IMG/VR virus record: IMGVR_UViG_3300005078_000018
Coordinates: 1-27,699 of that record
Length of the DNA: 27,699 nucleotides
Source: a virus
Strand: one strand, 5' to 3'
Shown: positions 8,401-15,728 of the stretch, piece after piece
Numbering within the stretch: position 1 is the first letter of the stretch
Layout of the letters: the number at the start of each line of letters is the position of its first letter
Notes under the pieces: generated by a model
Seen by the model: the letters and a program-made list of their open reading frames with translations, nothing else
What the model was told of the DNA's origin: nothing
Database searches by the model: none
Made by a program: the position numbers and the translations under genes

Positions 8401-9280
8401 TAATGGTTTCGCCAGCTGTTTTTGCCAGCCCTGCCATGGTTGCGGTCTGTCCAGCTACACCACTTGTTCCATTTTCAATACCTGATACAAGCATTTCAAT
8501 GGCTTCAACTGACGATAAGGATCCTTGTGAGACTGAATCCTTCATCTCAGCAACTGAGACACCAGTCTGATTGGCAAGAATCTGCCAAACCGGAACGCCG
8601 GCATCCATCATTCGATTTAAATCTTCAGCATAAACCGTACCAGATGCCTGTAAATCAGCCATGGCGTTAACCATCTGATCAATTGACTCGGTGCCGTTTC
8701 CAACCCCATAAGCCGCATCAGAAATAGCAGTGAAAACACCTTGTACCTTTTCGCCTTCCATACCTGCAGCGACCATTTTTTTAGCCCCAAGGGCAACCTG
8801 GTCTAATGCAATCGGTGTTCCCTGAATCGCTTCAGATAAGCCATTCATTACATTGCTGGCAACACCAGCATCCCCAGTTAAAACGGTTAGAGAACGGGTT
8901 GCGGTATCAATGGTGTCGGTTCTTTCAATAGCAGCGCCAATCAAACTGGCAGCACCTGCAGCAGCCGCAAGCTTAGCAGCAAGGCCAGCAACTTTCCCAA
9001 TCATGCCGTCGTAGGCACTGGTTGTTTCCTGGGTTTTCTTTCGGTGTTCTTCCTGTTTTTGTGGCAGTTTAGCAATCTTATCGCGTACCTTCTCAACAGC
9101 TGATTCAACCCTCTGATAGGCTTTTGATGATGAAGCAGCGTTATCGCCCAAACCCAAGGAACTGAGTGTTTTATCAAGACGCTCAACTTTTGAAATTGTA
9201 TCGCCAATCGAATTTCCAATATTCCTTAATGTTGGCGTCATTCGATCAGTCAAACTGATTACCGAATTGATTGTGGCCAC
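5432..9280 (-). CDS. Tail tape measure protein with M23 peptidase and lytic transglycosylase domains
   Basis: This 1282-residue protein sets tail length and travels with the DNA. The start is the GTG at 9280, with AAGGAGG seven bases upstream; the open frame continues 30 codons further up without a ribosome site. Order: tape-measure N-terminal core (about 95-330, with GVPVWQILANQTGVSVAEMK), five tandem 44-residue hydrophobic repeats (375-594), a second helical region containing the SPSRVM motif, an M23 metallopeptidase domain (about 907-1027: HEGIDL, YGHM and HLHL zinc/catalytic signatures), and a soluble lytic transglycosylase domain (about 1070-1157: ALGESGGDPNAIN with the catalytic Glu near 1091, and GLMQV). 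The last 125 residues are a structural tail. Both enzymes would open peptidoglycan during genome entry. Many plus-strand open frames across it are antisense shadows. Confidence 0.96.
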   Translation of the reverse strand: MATINSVISLTDRMTPTLRNIGNSIGDTISKVERLDKTLSSLGLGDNAASSSKAYQRVESAVEKVRDKIAKLPQKQEEHRKKTQETTSAYDGMIGKVAGLAAKLAAAAGAASLIGAAIERTDTIDTATRSLTVLTGDAGVASNVMNGLSEAIQGTPIALDQVALGAKKMVAAGMEGEKVQGVFTAISDAAYGVGNGTESIDQMVNAMADLQASGTVYAEDLNRMMDAGVPVWQILANQTGVSVAEMKDSVSQGSLSSVEAIEMLVSGIENGTSGVAGQTATMAGLAKTAGETISGSFANTKTSVVKSLTVITDSLKGPIVGALSLITGGFKEFTNVTSGIGEKISFAFQVDGFEGAAQALGSGIVEMANYGISMLPQMLDTGIKIAMSFVQGVTQALPSLIIQATVAITDMISTLAGNIPQIIETGVMILEALLQGLTGAIPMLINRIPEIITSITEGITTALPMVLDIGVKLFSALVEGAPAIIQHILAVLPQILTAIINTLFQSMPMIMDAGLKLLTSLIGALPEIIMTIVLALPMIITSIHEALVNNIPVIIETGFKLLVALVENLPAIIAAIIKVIPEIIARIVDTLYNGIIKIKEVGYNILTGIWEGILSGWDWFTGKISEMGQNIVDNIKGVFDINSPSKVLASQVGEMLPAGIGVGFENAMPGLLQTVNGELGGMTKNIKTPSLSIGATASVSASGDTAGSAGMQQNAATYTSATAGMMTQTGVLATNMQNGWTAINTNTVATVNAMSTQVLTDTTGFTGAMTTTINALLPEFRSAGAGMMTELLEGINTTKEQVLSGISSLVSEMLNIFITGLGIHSPSRVMQWIGEMMGAGVMKGFSSDQINQYTLGIIDRMQNSFSTGNLDVGQVVSMLGDNIPDLVTKLGVDPSEASSLLYPLIGNAGTITSYFGLRDAPTDGASTYHEGIDLAAATGTPIAAMMGGLVTLAGEYGGYGNAVIVDHGNGYKTLYGHMSAINVAAGQNINAGTNIGAVGNTGVSTGSHLHLSMYKDGAAIDPLPYLQGAPIMIGNPLANALMAAYNSKKYGSSLASGSYSGDLAGWITQALNITGMYSDQNLQNLISLALGESGGDPNAINLWDSNAAAGIPSKGLMQVIDPTFAAYKLPGYDNIWDPVSNIIASIRYQMDRYGYIRSLPGYAVGTRNARRGLALVGERGPEYVSMNGGERVYTANETGQMANMANRLADARKRLSLSNADAVRGKNAGLHPVGKVAGQTKISISMNNVINSELDTQAVINKLTDELSQELSGSEYGYYEIA

Positions 9281-9284
9281 TCCA

Positions 9285-9449
9285 TCACCTCCTTGCTCTC
9301 TCTTTGGCTTCTTCTTCCTGTTCAACGCGAATACTAACAGCAGCGATAATGAAGGCTTTCTGGCGATCATCTAAGGCCAGAAAATCAGTTGGCAACATAT
9401 GCATATTAAAAAGACAATACATCGCTACCGCTGACTCATCATCCTGCAT
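9285..9449 (-). CDS. Second tail assembly chaperone frame (-1 frameshift extension)
   Basis: This 54-codon frame lies between the XkdN-like gene and the tape measure. It encodes a short helical peptide (AVAMYCLFNMHMLPTDFL, then LDDRQKAFIIAAVSIRV, then a charged EQEEEAKERARR end). Its ATG (9449) has no ribosome site of its own. The frame is open back to the slippery heptamer at 9455-9461, which sits exactly at the end of the XkdN frame. Position and size match the 'T' part of lambda G/GT and the second chaperone of other tailed phages, made only as a fusion with the first. The fusion would be about 196 residues. The tape measure GTG follows its stop by four bases. Confidence 0.8.
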   Translation of the reverse strand: MQDDESAVAMYCLFNMHMLPTDFLALDDRQKAFIIAAVSIRVEQEEEAKERARR

Positions 9450-9451
9450 GA

Positions 9452-9874
9452 TTAGTTTTTTGCTTCTTCCACCTCAGTATTGATGTCATTATCATAGCCA
9501 TTCATATCAAACACCTGTGTAATCAGCTCATCACGTTCACCTGGAAGCAACATCTTACCCAGTAGTGCATCCGGTGTTTTAACGCCGTAACTATCCTGAA
9601 GGTCAGCCGTTCGCAGATCCGGATAAACAACAGCAGCTGCAGCAATTTTCATCTGATACTTTTCAGAAAGAAAAACTCTGGTTGTTGCACCATTTTTAAG
9701 GGTTTTGTCAGCATAACATTTCCCTTTAATCTCAGATTCTTCATCAGAAGTCAGAGCTCGGATTTCCCACTCAATCGGATCCCCCTGCCCATCAATGAAG
9801 TTCTTTGAAACAGGGATTTTTCGGTTTTCAACAGTGATCTTATTAGGTTTTAAAAAAGCTTCTAAATTTTGCAT
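9452..9874 (-). CDS. Tail assembly chaperone, XkdN-like
   Basis: This 140-residue protein of the XkdN family sits directly upstream of the tape measure. It has the typical EWEIRALTSDEESEIKGKC segment (about 35-55), a central KIAAAAVVYPDLRTADLQDSYG block in the usual place (about 75-97), and a C-terminal LLPGERDELITQVFDM region. It is presumed to coat the tape measure during tube assembly rather than be part of the virion. It ends GCA AAA AAC TAA, where the A AAA AAC slippery heptamer would direct some ribosomes into the -1 frame at 9285-9449. An AAAGGA ribosome site lies upstream of the ATG. Confidence 0.9.
   Translation of the reverse strand: MQNLEAFLKPNKITVENRKIPVSKNFIDGQGDPIEWEIRALTSDEESEIKGKCYADKTLKNGATTRVFLSEKYQMKIAAAAVVYPDLRTADLQDSYGVKTPDALLGKMLLPGERDELITQVFDMNGYDNDINTEVEEAKN
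9455..9461 (-). promoter_or_regulatory. Programmed -1 ribosomal frameshift site A AAA AAC
   Basis: On the minus strand the zero-frame codons are GCA AAA AAC TAA, a canonical X XXY YYZ heptamer one codon before the stop. Slipping back by one base reads CTA ATC ATG CAG and continues in the downstream 54-codon frame, which has no ribosome site. Such shifts between the two tail chaperone frames are widespread in tailed phages. The shift rate cannot be read from the sequence, and no strong downstream pseudoknot was identified by eye. Confidence 0.8.
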
Positions 9875-9893
9875 ATTCTTTTCCTTTCAATTT

Positions 9894-9916
9894 AAAAGGG
9901 ACCCTTAAAAGGTCCC
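9894..9916 (-). terminator. Hairpin after the tail tube gene, possible attenuator
   Basis: On the minus strand, GGGACC and GGTCCC form a perfect six-base stem around a seven-base loop, followed by only four Ts. The tube gene stop codon (9905-9907) lies inside the loop. It looks like a weak intrinsic terminator that lets most polymerases through. It would lower expression of chaperone and tape measure relative to the abundant tube and sheath, or protect the mRNA 3' end. Confidence 0.5.
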
Positions 9917-10381
9917 TGCAAGTTCTGTGAATTCTTCCGGATAGTACCAATCTTCAAAAGTAAGATCAATATCCGTTTCCAGGCCGGCGCTGTCCACGTC
10001 CAACTGGAAGAGACAAGCTCCATCAATGTTACATCCTGTCATAATAATGGTTTGACGGCCTGCATCAGAACTGGGATCGTCATTTGTGGCTTGAATGGTA
10101 AAATAAATATCCTTACCAGTATCCTTATACTCCGTCAACAGTCGTCTGAAAATGGGTGTATTATCATAAATCGTTGCTGAAGCTGTCAGCTCTAACCCCG
10201 TTGATTTGTTCCCTTTTTTCATATTACCAAGAATCCCAAACTGTTCTTTGGTTTTCTTGGCATCAGCTTTCATTTTTTTAAGACTCATCAGATAATATCT
10301 GATACCCTCAATTGTTACATAACATTCTCCGGAAGCACCATTGATAATATCTTTTGCTTCCATCGTTAATTGATTTGCCAT
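9905..10381 (-). CDS. Tail tube protein, XkdM-like
   Basis: This 158-residue protein follows the sheath gene, as tube proteins do in PBSX and P2. It has the XkdM layout: AKDIINGASGECYVTIEG near the start, a beta-strand body with KMKADAKKTKEQFGILGNMKKGNK (two blocks, about 34-57), TGLELTASATIYDNTPIFRR, and a C-terminal LTFEDWYYPEEF. It polymerises into the inner tube through which DNA passes. It is preceded by an AGG-containing ribosome site and 19 bases from the sheath stop. Its stop lies within the hairpin at 9894-9916. Confidence 0.92.
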   Translation of the reverse strand: MANQLTMEAKDIINGASGECYVTIEGIRYYLMSLKKMKADAKKTKEQFGILGNMKKGNKSTGLELTASATIYDNTPIFRRLLTEYKDTGKDIYFTIQATNDDPSSDAGRQTIIMTGCNIDGACLFQLDVDSAGLETDIDLTFEDWYYPEEFTELAGTF

Positions 10382-10399
10382 TATTTTTCACCTGCCTTT

Positions 10400-11731
10400 C
10401 TACGCTACGACAACTGTCATATATAAATGCGACATGTCTTCCGTCACCTGGACTGAATCCGTAACCACCACGCTACCTTTGACCTCGCCTTTTACAGCCG
10501 TAATTTTCTTGGCATCAAAATCAGATATTGCTTCATCTTTTTCCATAGCTTGGTGATGCTCAACAATATCTGCTGCTAAACTAATCCGCCCGGCTGCATT
10601 GTTTTTGATATCGCCCATATACTTATCTTTGAAAATTCTGGCAATATCAATGGCGATTTTATCGATGACTCGAATTACCCGGTTATAACGGAAATCAGAT
10701 TGCTTTTCATCAGTAAAAGTTGTCAGGCTGTTAAAATCTTCCATGGTCCGAACATCGTTAGCCCCTACCTTATGCAGCATAAAATATCCAGATTTTAAAA
10801 AGGCGATAAATTCAGACTTGTCATAATCAGTATCAATTTCAAGCTCTCCGTCATAGGTTTTATTTGAGCATGAAGCATTGACCGCGCATCCAGCCTGAAG
10901 TCCGGCCATCCAATAGATAATGTCATAATCATTAAAACCAACAGATGTTACTTTGTTTTTTAGCTTAATCACACCTTCATAATCTGGGTCAACTGTCGGA
11001 TCCCAAACCAGTGTCTGGAATTTTGCCCCTTCTTCATCACGCAGCCTTTTGGTATAGGCTACATATAAGGCAATCATTTCAGCGGTGCTTGAAGGACAGG
11101 CCAGAATGTTGAAACTCTGGTATTCAATCGCCTTCAAGAAATCGGAATGTTCTGAAATGGTAACCGTATCTACATCGGTACCACCAGTTAAAACGATTGT
11201 CGCCGCTGTAGCCAGATCTAAGGTGCCAAAGACCACTACTTCATTGTCAACAGGTGCCCCAGTATCCGTTTCTACGGTCTGTTTATCAACCAGCACCCCG
11301 CCAACCATTGTCTCAACAGTTGTATAATCATCAAGAAGGGGCGTGATTTTAATTGAAATCGCATTGCCACGACTTCCGGAATACACCGCAGTTGCCAAAG
11401 TTGCCGCTGGTTCTGTTATTGTCGCAGTTGCTTTTTCGCCACTATTGATTTTATAAATCAACAAGGCTGTTGCATTGCAGAATAATTCGCGCAGTGCCCA
11501 CATTTCAGCAGCATCCTGCGTATAGCCAAATTTCTTAAGCATGATCTGATCATCCGAGAATTCATCTTTGGTTACTGTCATTAAAGACTCATTAGTACCC
11601 CATGAAAGCGCCATCGGTACTGCAACCACCCCACGCTCAACGGCTGTAGTTGCTCTTGCGGCACTGATGAAGTTCATGTAACTTCCCGGGAGGACCATGT
11701 TCATCGTTGTAAAATTCCCACCACCAAACAT
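10400..11731 (-). CDS. Tail sheath protein
   Basis: This 443-residue protein is the contractile sheath subunit, which shows that this is a myovirus tail. Recognisable parts are the LPGSYMNFISAARA N-terminus (Tyr- and Gly-rich entry arm), VVAVPMALSWGTNE (about 36-49), YSGSRGNAISIKI (about 117-129, the sheath insertion domain entry), and the C-terminal region with NSLTTFTDEKQSDFRYNRVIRVIDKIA in two blocks, ending in the strand that links subunits (HLYMTVVVA). Length fits the PBSX XkdK type. The ATG overlaps the previous stop by one base (TAATG). Confidence 0.95.
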   Translation of the reverse strand: MFGGGNFTTMNMVLPGSYMNFISAARATTAVERGVVAVPMALSWGTNESLMTVTKDEFSDDQIMLKKFGYTQDAAEMWALRELFCNATALLIYKINSGEKATATITEPAATLATAVYSGSRGNAISIKITPLLDDYTTVETMVGGVLVDKQTVETDTGAPVDNEVVVFGTLDLATAATIVLTGGTDVDTVTISEHSDFLKAIEYQSFNILACPSSTAEMIALYVAYTKRLRDEEGAKFQTLVWDPTVDPDYEGVIKLKNKVTSVGFNDYDIIYWMAGLQAGCAVNASCSNKTYDGELEIDTDYDKSEFIAFLKSGYFMLHKVGANDVRTMEDFNSLTTFTDEKQSDFRYNRVIRVIDKIAIDIARIFKDKYMGDIKNNAAGRISLAADIVEHHQAMEKDEAISDFDAKKITAVKGEVKGSVVVTDSVQVTEDMSHLYMTVVVA

Positions 11732-11946
11732 TATTTAACCTCCAATTCTTTACGCTTCTGGACCATCCGGTTAACTTCATCAACCGTATAGGTCTGATCA
11801 TCTTCCAGCAGCCCAGACAGAATATCGCGGTCACTCTTAAAATCCGGAGATTCCAGAAAAGCCCGTTTTTCATAGCGCTTCACTACTGCTTTCTTTTTTG
11901 GTTCCGGCGCTTTGACCGCAACCGTTGTTTCTTTATTCTCAGTCAT
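11731..11946 (-). CDS. Small tail protein before the sheath, function unknown
   Basis: This 71-residue protein has a Lys/Glu/Pro-rich, probably disordered N-terminus (about 1-25). A helical C-terminal half contains KSDRDILSGLLEDDQTYTVD and then EVNRMVQKRKELEVK. Short proteins with this 'Asp-Ile-Leu ... Tyr-Thr ... Glu-Val' pattern often precede sheath genes in clostridial contractile-tail prophages. It may be a sheath assembly or tail completion factor, but nothing here proves that. A strong AGGAGG lies five bases before the ATG. The gene overlaps the preceding one by eight bases. Confidence 0.72.
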   Translation of the reverse strand: MTENKETTVAVKAPEPKKKAVVKRYEKRAFLESPDFKSDRDILSGLLEDDQTYTVDEVNRMVQKRKELEVK

Positions 11947-12361
11947 TTATTCCTCCTGAATAATATAGTTTTTCCATCAGTTCAGGATCAGATTCCGTTC
12001 GTCTGATGGATACATCATAATTTACCAGCATTTGCAGCACATCTTCATCAATCCGGTAACTCAAATCAGTCCCGTTTCTTCCATCAAGGTGCCTGAGCCC
12101 CATTATTAGATTTTCAGCCACATTGTACAATTCATGAGTCGGCTGATCAGCATCCGGAAAATACAAAATTTCAAAGGGATGGCTTCGCCGGTAAATACCT
12201 TCACTCTGACCTACAAGACCATCTCTTTGAGAAACATCAATACAGCGTATAAAAAAACAAGGCTCTTCTAAGCCCTGTTCAACTGTATCGATATAAACTT
12301 CCTGTTCTGGGTATGCTGCCTTTATCATTGCTGTCAGAGCTATTAAAATGTCATTAATCAT
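11939..12361 (-). CDS. Tail terminator/completion-like protein (XkdJ / DUF6838 type)
   Basis: This 140-residue protein lies between the HK97 gp10-like protein and the sheath, the usual place of the tail terminator that caps the tube and joins it to the head. The pattern is typical: an N-terminal helix (INDILIALTAMIKAAYP), VYIDTVEQGLEEPCFFIRCID (about 22-42 in two blocks), and a Tyr/Asp-rich centre, ending with MLVNYDVSIRR beta strands. Assignment to a specific family is by resemblance and position. The ATG overlaps the upstream gene end by eight bases. Confidence 0.78.
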   Translation of the reverse strand: MINDILIALTAMIKAAYPEQEVYIDTVEQGLEEPCFFIRCIDVSQRDGLVGQSEGIYRRSHPFEILYFPDADQPTHELYNVAENLIMGLRHLDGRNGTDLSYRIDEDVLQMLVNYDVSIRRTESDPELMEKLYYSGGIND

Positions 12362-12944
12362 TTTCCATCATCTCTTTCATAAACTCATTCAATCGTTTTT
12401 GAACCAGCGCCGGGGCAACTCTCTTCATCTCAGCTTCTGAGCTTTTGAGCATGAATTTCCCTGGTACCCAAGCCTTTTTAAGACGCTTCCCCAATGCCGG
12501 CACGTATCGCCCGGGTTTTTGGCGGTGCCCATATTCAACATAGGAAGCATATCGGACTGTATTAAATATGTGCAAATAATACTTATCGCCAACTTGAATA
12601 ATTTTCTTGCTGCTTAAATGAGCATCAGGACTTTGCGATTTACCACCTGTCCAGCCACGGCGCAAATTTCCACCGACATAACCCGACCAGTATTTTTCAT
12701 AGTCTGCACCTTTGGCTGTCAGATAAGACCGGGTTCTTGTCCCTTTGGCACCTCTTACTTTTACCTTAACAGTCTTTTTACCTGAAAATTCAGGCTTCTT
12801 TCCGACAGGAGTCCGTTTAATTGCTTTTCTCAGCAGTCGTGCTGCCAGCTCTTTTTGCGTCTTTTCAATAAATTGACGCTTTTCTTTTTCAATATTCTGG
12901 AGCCGCTTTTGAAGAGCAATCAGTTCCCGGTATTCTCCGGCCAT
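12354..12944 (-). CDS. HK97 gp10-like minor tail/neck protein
   Basis: This 196-residue, very basic protein has an N-terminal helix (LQKRLQNIEKEKRQF), KAIKRTPVGKKPEF (about 38-51), GGNLRRGWTGG (about 90-100), and the family hallmark YASYVEYGHRQKPGRYVP (about 131-148), then a C-terminal helix. HK97 gp10-family proteins act in head-tail joining or tail completion; this one corresponds to XkdI of PBSX. It starts at an ATG with AAGGAG upstream, sharing one base with the preceding stop (TAATG). Confidence 0.9.
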   Translation of the reverse strand: MAGEYRELIALQKRLQNIEKEKRQFIEKTQKELAARLLRKAIKRTPVGKKPEFSGKKTVKVKVRGAKGTRTRSYLTAKGADYEKYWSGYVGGNLRRGWTGGKSQSPDAHLSSKKIIQVGDKYYLHIFNTVRYASYVEYGHRQKPGRYVPALGKRLKKAWVPGKFMLKSSEAEMKRVAPALVQKRLNEFMKEMMEND

Positions 12945-13315
12945 TACGCCATCTCCTTAAACAGATTCAGGCTGATCTCCTGATGTGAAGTAAAAACTGA
13001 TGGTTGTCCGGATTGCTTATAATCAACGGTCACACCATCTCGTGTCACGCTGATTTTTGAACCCGGAGGGATTACAAGGTCTTTTCTGATAAACAGCTTA
13101 ACATCCTGACTAATCCCAGCAGCTACGCCACTGCCATTAGCAGCATTGTTCGTTTTAGAGAATGAAATCCGACACGGTTCATTTTCAACCAGCTCTTTAT
13201 TGACAAAAGAAGTTATCTTTGTCACCGGGTCAGTAACCTTATCTTTACCTGAAATGGTGCACTGATCAGTCCATAGCAATTTTAGGTGATTGCTGGTATC
13301 TGGTATTAATCCCAT
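12944..13315 (-). CDS. Head-closure/head-tail adaptor-like protein (XkdH type)
   Basis: This 123-residue beta-rich protein lies between the connector and the gp10-like protein. It begins MGLIPDTSNHLKLLWTDQC. It contains NEPCRISFSK (about 45-54) and IRKDLVIPPGSKISVTRDG (about 75-93), the pattern of head-closure (stopper) proteins with a small SH3-like barrel. It is inferred to seal the DNA-filled head before tail joining. GGAGGGTGAA precedes the ATG. It overlaps the previous gene by ten bases. Confidence 0.75.
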   Translation of the reverse strand: MGLIPDTSNHLKLLWTDQCTISGKDKVTDPVTKITSFVNKELVENEPCRISFSKTNNAANGSGVAAGISQDVKLFIRKDLVIPPGSKISVTRDGVTVDYKQSGQPSVFTSHQEISLNLFKEMA

Positions 13316-13701
13316 TTCACCCTCCTGAAATGGCTCAGTTTCTTTTCAGAATCTTTGATAAGCCCCTGTACAAATGCATCGAACTGGCTTTCTTCAGAAG
13401 CGCCAACAGCCATAACCACCGTCGTATCACCCTCTGAAACCTGCTTGACTTTGCCGGTAAAACGCTCAGTAAACTCTGCCGGCAATAGGCCGCTGGCTTT
13501 TTTCATATACAGAAATTCACCACAAACCATATCAACCACAATTGGAATCAAATCATCTGACAGTCTTTTGATATTGCAGTGTTGAAAAATTCTTTTGCTT
13601 ACCAGCTCAATCCAATATTCGATACCTGGTTGATCAGCTTCTCCAGTCGTATAGCCAAGCATACTCAGTCTTACTGATACCGTAGCAAAATCAAGCACCA
13701 T
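13306..13701 (-). CDS. Head-tail connector protein
   Basis: This protein of about 131 residues directly follows the capsid gene and is predicted to be all-helical. It begins MVLDFATVSVRLSMLGYTTGE and continues WIELVSKRIFQHCNI (about 30-44). This is the pattern of gp6/gp15-type adaptors that sit on the portal ring. The frame opens at a GTG (13710). The ATG at 13701 is preferred because AGGTG lies six bases before it, while the GTG has no ribosome site. It ends with a basic HFRRVKWD tail. Confidence 0.78.
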   Translation of the reverse strand: MVLDFATVSVRLSMLGYTTGEADQPGIEYWIELVSKRIFQHCNIKRLSDDLIPIVVDMVCGEFLYMKKASGLLPAEFTERFTGKVKQVSEGDTTVVMAVGASEESQFDAFVQGLIKDSEKKLSHFRRVKWD

Positions 13702-13710
13702 GACCGTCAC

Positions 13711-14727
13711 CTAAGCAATGGTTCCGATAAACACCTGATCTGCATAAGGGAATGTAACCATGGCCGTGGCCACTGCCTTAACCCATTTAGCCACAGGATC
13801 GTCTGTCGCATACTGAGCAATGATCACATTACCCATGGAATCAATCTCAACATCTGCTTTCTTTCTCAGTTCCAGTTCCTCTGCAGTCAAGCCGTATAGG
13901 GTTTCTCCCATTCTTCCTTCAGGCAGCAATGAAATGACATTTTCATCAAAATAACGTTTCGTTGCATACTTGCCTTTTTTACCGGTACGGAATTTAGCAT
14001 CATAAACAGCAATTTCCGGCAATGACTGAGATTTCAGGAATGTGTTAAGATCCGCTGGTGAAAGCAGCCGATCTTTATTCACCCCATAAACCGCCTGTCT
14101 AATAGTTGCGTCCTTCAACATCATGCTTAATACTTTTTTCGATGTCAGGGCACGTGTGGGCATAAATCCGGTATCATCCACAATCTTATCAATCCAAGTC
14201 GTAAGATTTCCCAGAATATCCGGCGTATCAGTTGACCAGGTTACTGAAGCTTTGTGAGTGCTAGGAACTCCATAATCAATGGTCGTTTTAAAATCATTTT
14301 CATCAATCACCAGTTTACCAGAAGACAACGCTTCTCCACGCATAGCTTCAACTCTGGTCAAGACTGATTCATTGAGGCTGTCAACATCATCAAAAATCTT
14401 TCTAACCATTTCACTTTCTTCGGCGGTATTACGGGGCTGTTCAAGCCGAATAATATCTTTTTCTGACACTTTCTTTTTACGCTTGATCAAAGCCAAATCC
14501 TGAATATCGTAAGTTTTACCTTCCCGACTGTCGATCTCAGTTTCAGTATCAAACGCATGAATACTGGCAGAAACAGGCAGGTTATTGGCCCCTTTAATCA
14601 TTTCGATTTCCAGCGCTTCTGTTTTTCTTGAAGGGAATAATGCTTCCAACGCTCTGGCCGGTGGTGTGCGTTCCTTCGTGTAATCAATCAATTCTTTATA
14701 ACTCAGAATATCTTCTAATTTTGGCAT
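13711..14727 (-). CDS. Major capsid protein, phage protein E family
   Basis: This 338-residue protein resembles the E-type major capsid family (pfam03864) found in SPP1/PBSX-like siphoviruses and myoviruses. It starts with a helical arm (LEDILSYKELIDYTKER). It carries PPARALEALFPSRKTEALEIEMIKG (two blocks, about 22-46), IDSREGKTYDIQDLALIKRKKK (about 66-87, the basic E-loop region), and a C-terminal half with TWSTDTPDILGNLTTWID and ALTSKKVLSMML. The HK97 fold is expected. It follows scaffold and decoration genes in the classical order. GAGGGC lies upstream of the ATG. No protease gene is adjacent, which fits E-type capsids that use a separate scaffold. Confidence 0.93.
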   Translation of the reverse strand: MPKLEDILSYKELIDYTKERTPPARALEALFPSRKTEALEIEMIKGANNLPVSASIHAFDTETEIDSREGKTYDIQDLALIKRKKKVSEKDIIRLEQPRNTAEESEMVRKIFDDVDSLNESVLTRVEAMRGEALSSGKLVIDENDFKTTIDYGVPSTHKASVTWSTDTPDILGNLTTWIDKIVDDTGFMPTRALTSKKVLSMMLKDATIRQAVYGVNKDRLLSPADLNTFLKSQSLPEIAVYDAKFRTGKKGKYATKRYFDENVISLLPEGRMGETLYGLTAEELELRKKADVEIDSMGNVIIAQYATDDPVAKWVKAVATAMVTFPYADQVFIGTIA

Positions 14728-14741
14728 ATTATCTGCCCTCC

Positions 14742-15119
14742 TTATCGTACTTTAATTTCTGGCAACACTTCATGGATCGCTGCCCCAATGGTGTCAGAGT
14801 ATTCTAGGTTCAGGCTAAGCGCTGCCCCTTCCACATACCCCTCAACCAGCAGTGAACCCGCTTCATCACCGTTTGAAACATCATAGGCATCCATGGTGAT
14901 TCCGATCGGCGCTTCACTAAAAGTAATGGTCCCTTCTGTGTCAGTCAGGGTCACATAAGCCCCAGACTCAGCAATCAGACAACCTTTAGGAATGATTTTT
15001 CGGCCATATTCATCAGCCGTAATCCCAGTGGCCACAACCGTGTGCGTAAACGCCACAACTTTTTCAGACGCTAAAAACTCACCTGTTACATCAATTGGAA
15101 TTTCTCTTTTTAGGTACAT
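14742..15119 (-). CDS. Head decoration/fibre-like protein
   Basis: This 125-residue beta-rich protein lies between scaffold and major capsid, the place of decoration (cement) proteins. It begins MYLKREIPIDVTGEFLASEK. It includes RKIIPKGCLI (about 40-49) and APIGITMDAYDVSNGDEAGSLLVEGYV (two blocks, about 69-95). These are the 'Gly-Asp before Leu-Leu-Val-Glu-Gly-Tyr-Val' features of capsid-stabilising proteins that start their translation close to the coat gene. GGAGGAAACA precedes the ATG. Decoration is inferred from position and pattern. Confidence 0.75.
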   Translation of the reverse strand: MYLKREIPIDVTGEFLASEKVVAFTHTVVATGITADEYGRKIIPKGCLIAESGAYVTLTDTEGTITFSEAPIGITMDAYDVSNGDEAGSLLVEGYVEGAALSLNLEYSDTIGAAIHEVLPEIKVR

Positions 15120-15137
15120 TGTTTCCTCCTAACTTTT

Positions 15138-15728
15138 CTATCCCCATAATCCGGGGGATTCGCTTGACTCAGCTTCATTTCGTTGTGAAGCAATTTCCAG
15201 AGCATTACTTGAAGTTTGCCCACCACCATCTTTCGGTTTATATGGATTTTTTGGCTTTTCTTCCTGCTTAAACAGAAAACTCGAATCTTCACTTTCAGCC
15301 AGTGTTTTAACCTGATCATCAAGCCCTTTTAACTGTCCATCTGCCTGCAGTTCCAACTTATCAAAATCAAGCAGCGCCATTGCTGCCTTCTGATTCTTTG
15401 CCCCAGCAGAAAAAAGTGCTTTTTGAACAGCGGAATCAATCTGTAGCTGTTTCACCTGAGCTTCATAATCAGCTTTCTGATTTGCCATGGCGGTTTCGTG
15501 ATCAGCAATTTTTTTCTGTAGATCCTCATTATCCTGATTGGCTGCTTTTAAGTCTGTGATGGTTTTATTGGCGGTTTTCAACTGCCCATTAACATCATTA
15601 AAAGTTTCCTTGGGTACCGCATTTTTCGGGAACTCCGAGTTAATCTGCTCCATCAGTTTTTCTATATCCAGCTTTCCGTCTTCACCGACAGCCGCCGCTT
15701 CAAGTAATTTTCTTAACCATTCGTTCAT
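15138..15728 (-). CDS. Capsid scaffolding protein, Phage GP20 family
   Basis: This 196-residue acidic, coiled-coil-rich protein has the typical scaffold architecture. An N-terminal helix (WLRKLLEAAAVGEDGKLDIE) is followed by PKETFNDVNGQLKTANKTI (about 39-57), a long coiled coil (about 48-100), the helical AVQKALFSAGAKNQKAAMALL (about 99-119 in two blocks), and a disordered Gly/Pro-rich C-terminus. Scaffolds guide capsid assembly and are removed afterwards. It is the first gene after the terminator-bounded group of tiny genes. GGAGAACAATTAA precedes the ATG. Confidence 0.93.
   Translation of the reverse strand: MNEWLRKLLEAAAVGEDGKLDIEKLMEQINSEFPKNAVPKETFNDVNGQLKTANKTITDLKAANQDNEDLQKKIADHETAMANQKADYEAQVKQLQIDSAVQKALFSAGAKNQKAAMALLDFDKLELQADGQLKGLDDQVKTLAESEDSSFLFKQEEKPKNPYKPKDGGGQTSSNALEIASQRNEAESSESPGLWG

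Noticed and set aside
9280-9370. Extension of the tape measure by 30 codons
   Set aside because: It overlaps the chaperone extension and has no ribosome site. The GTG at 9280 does.
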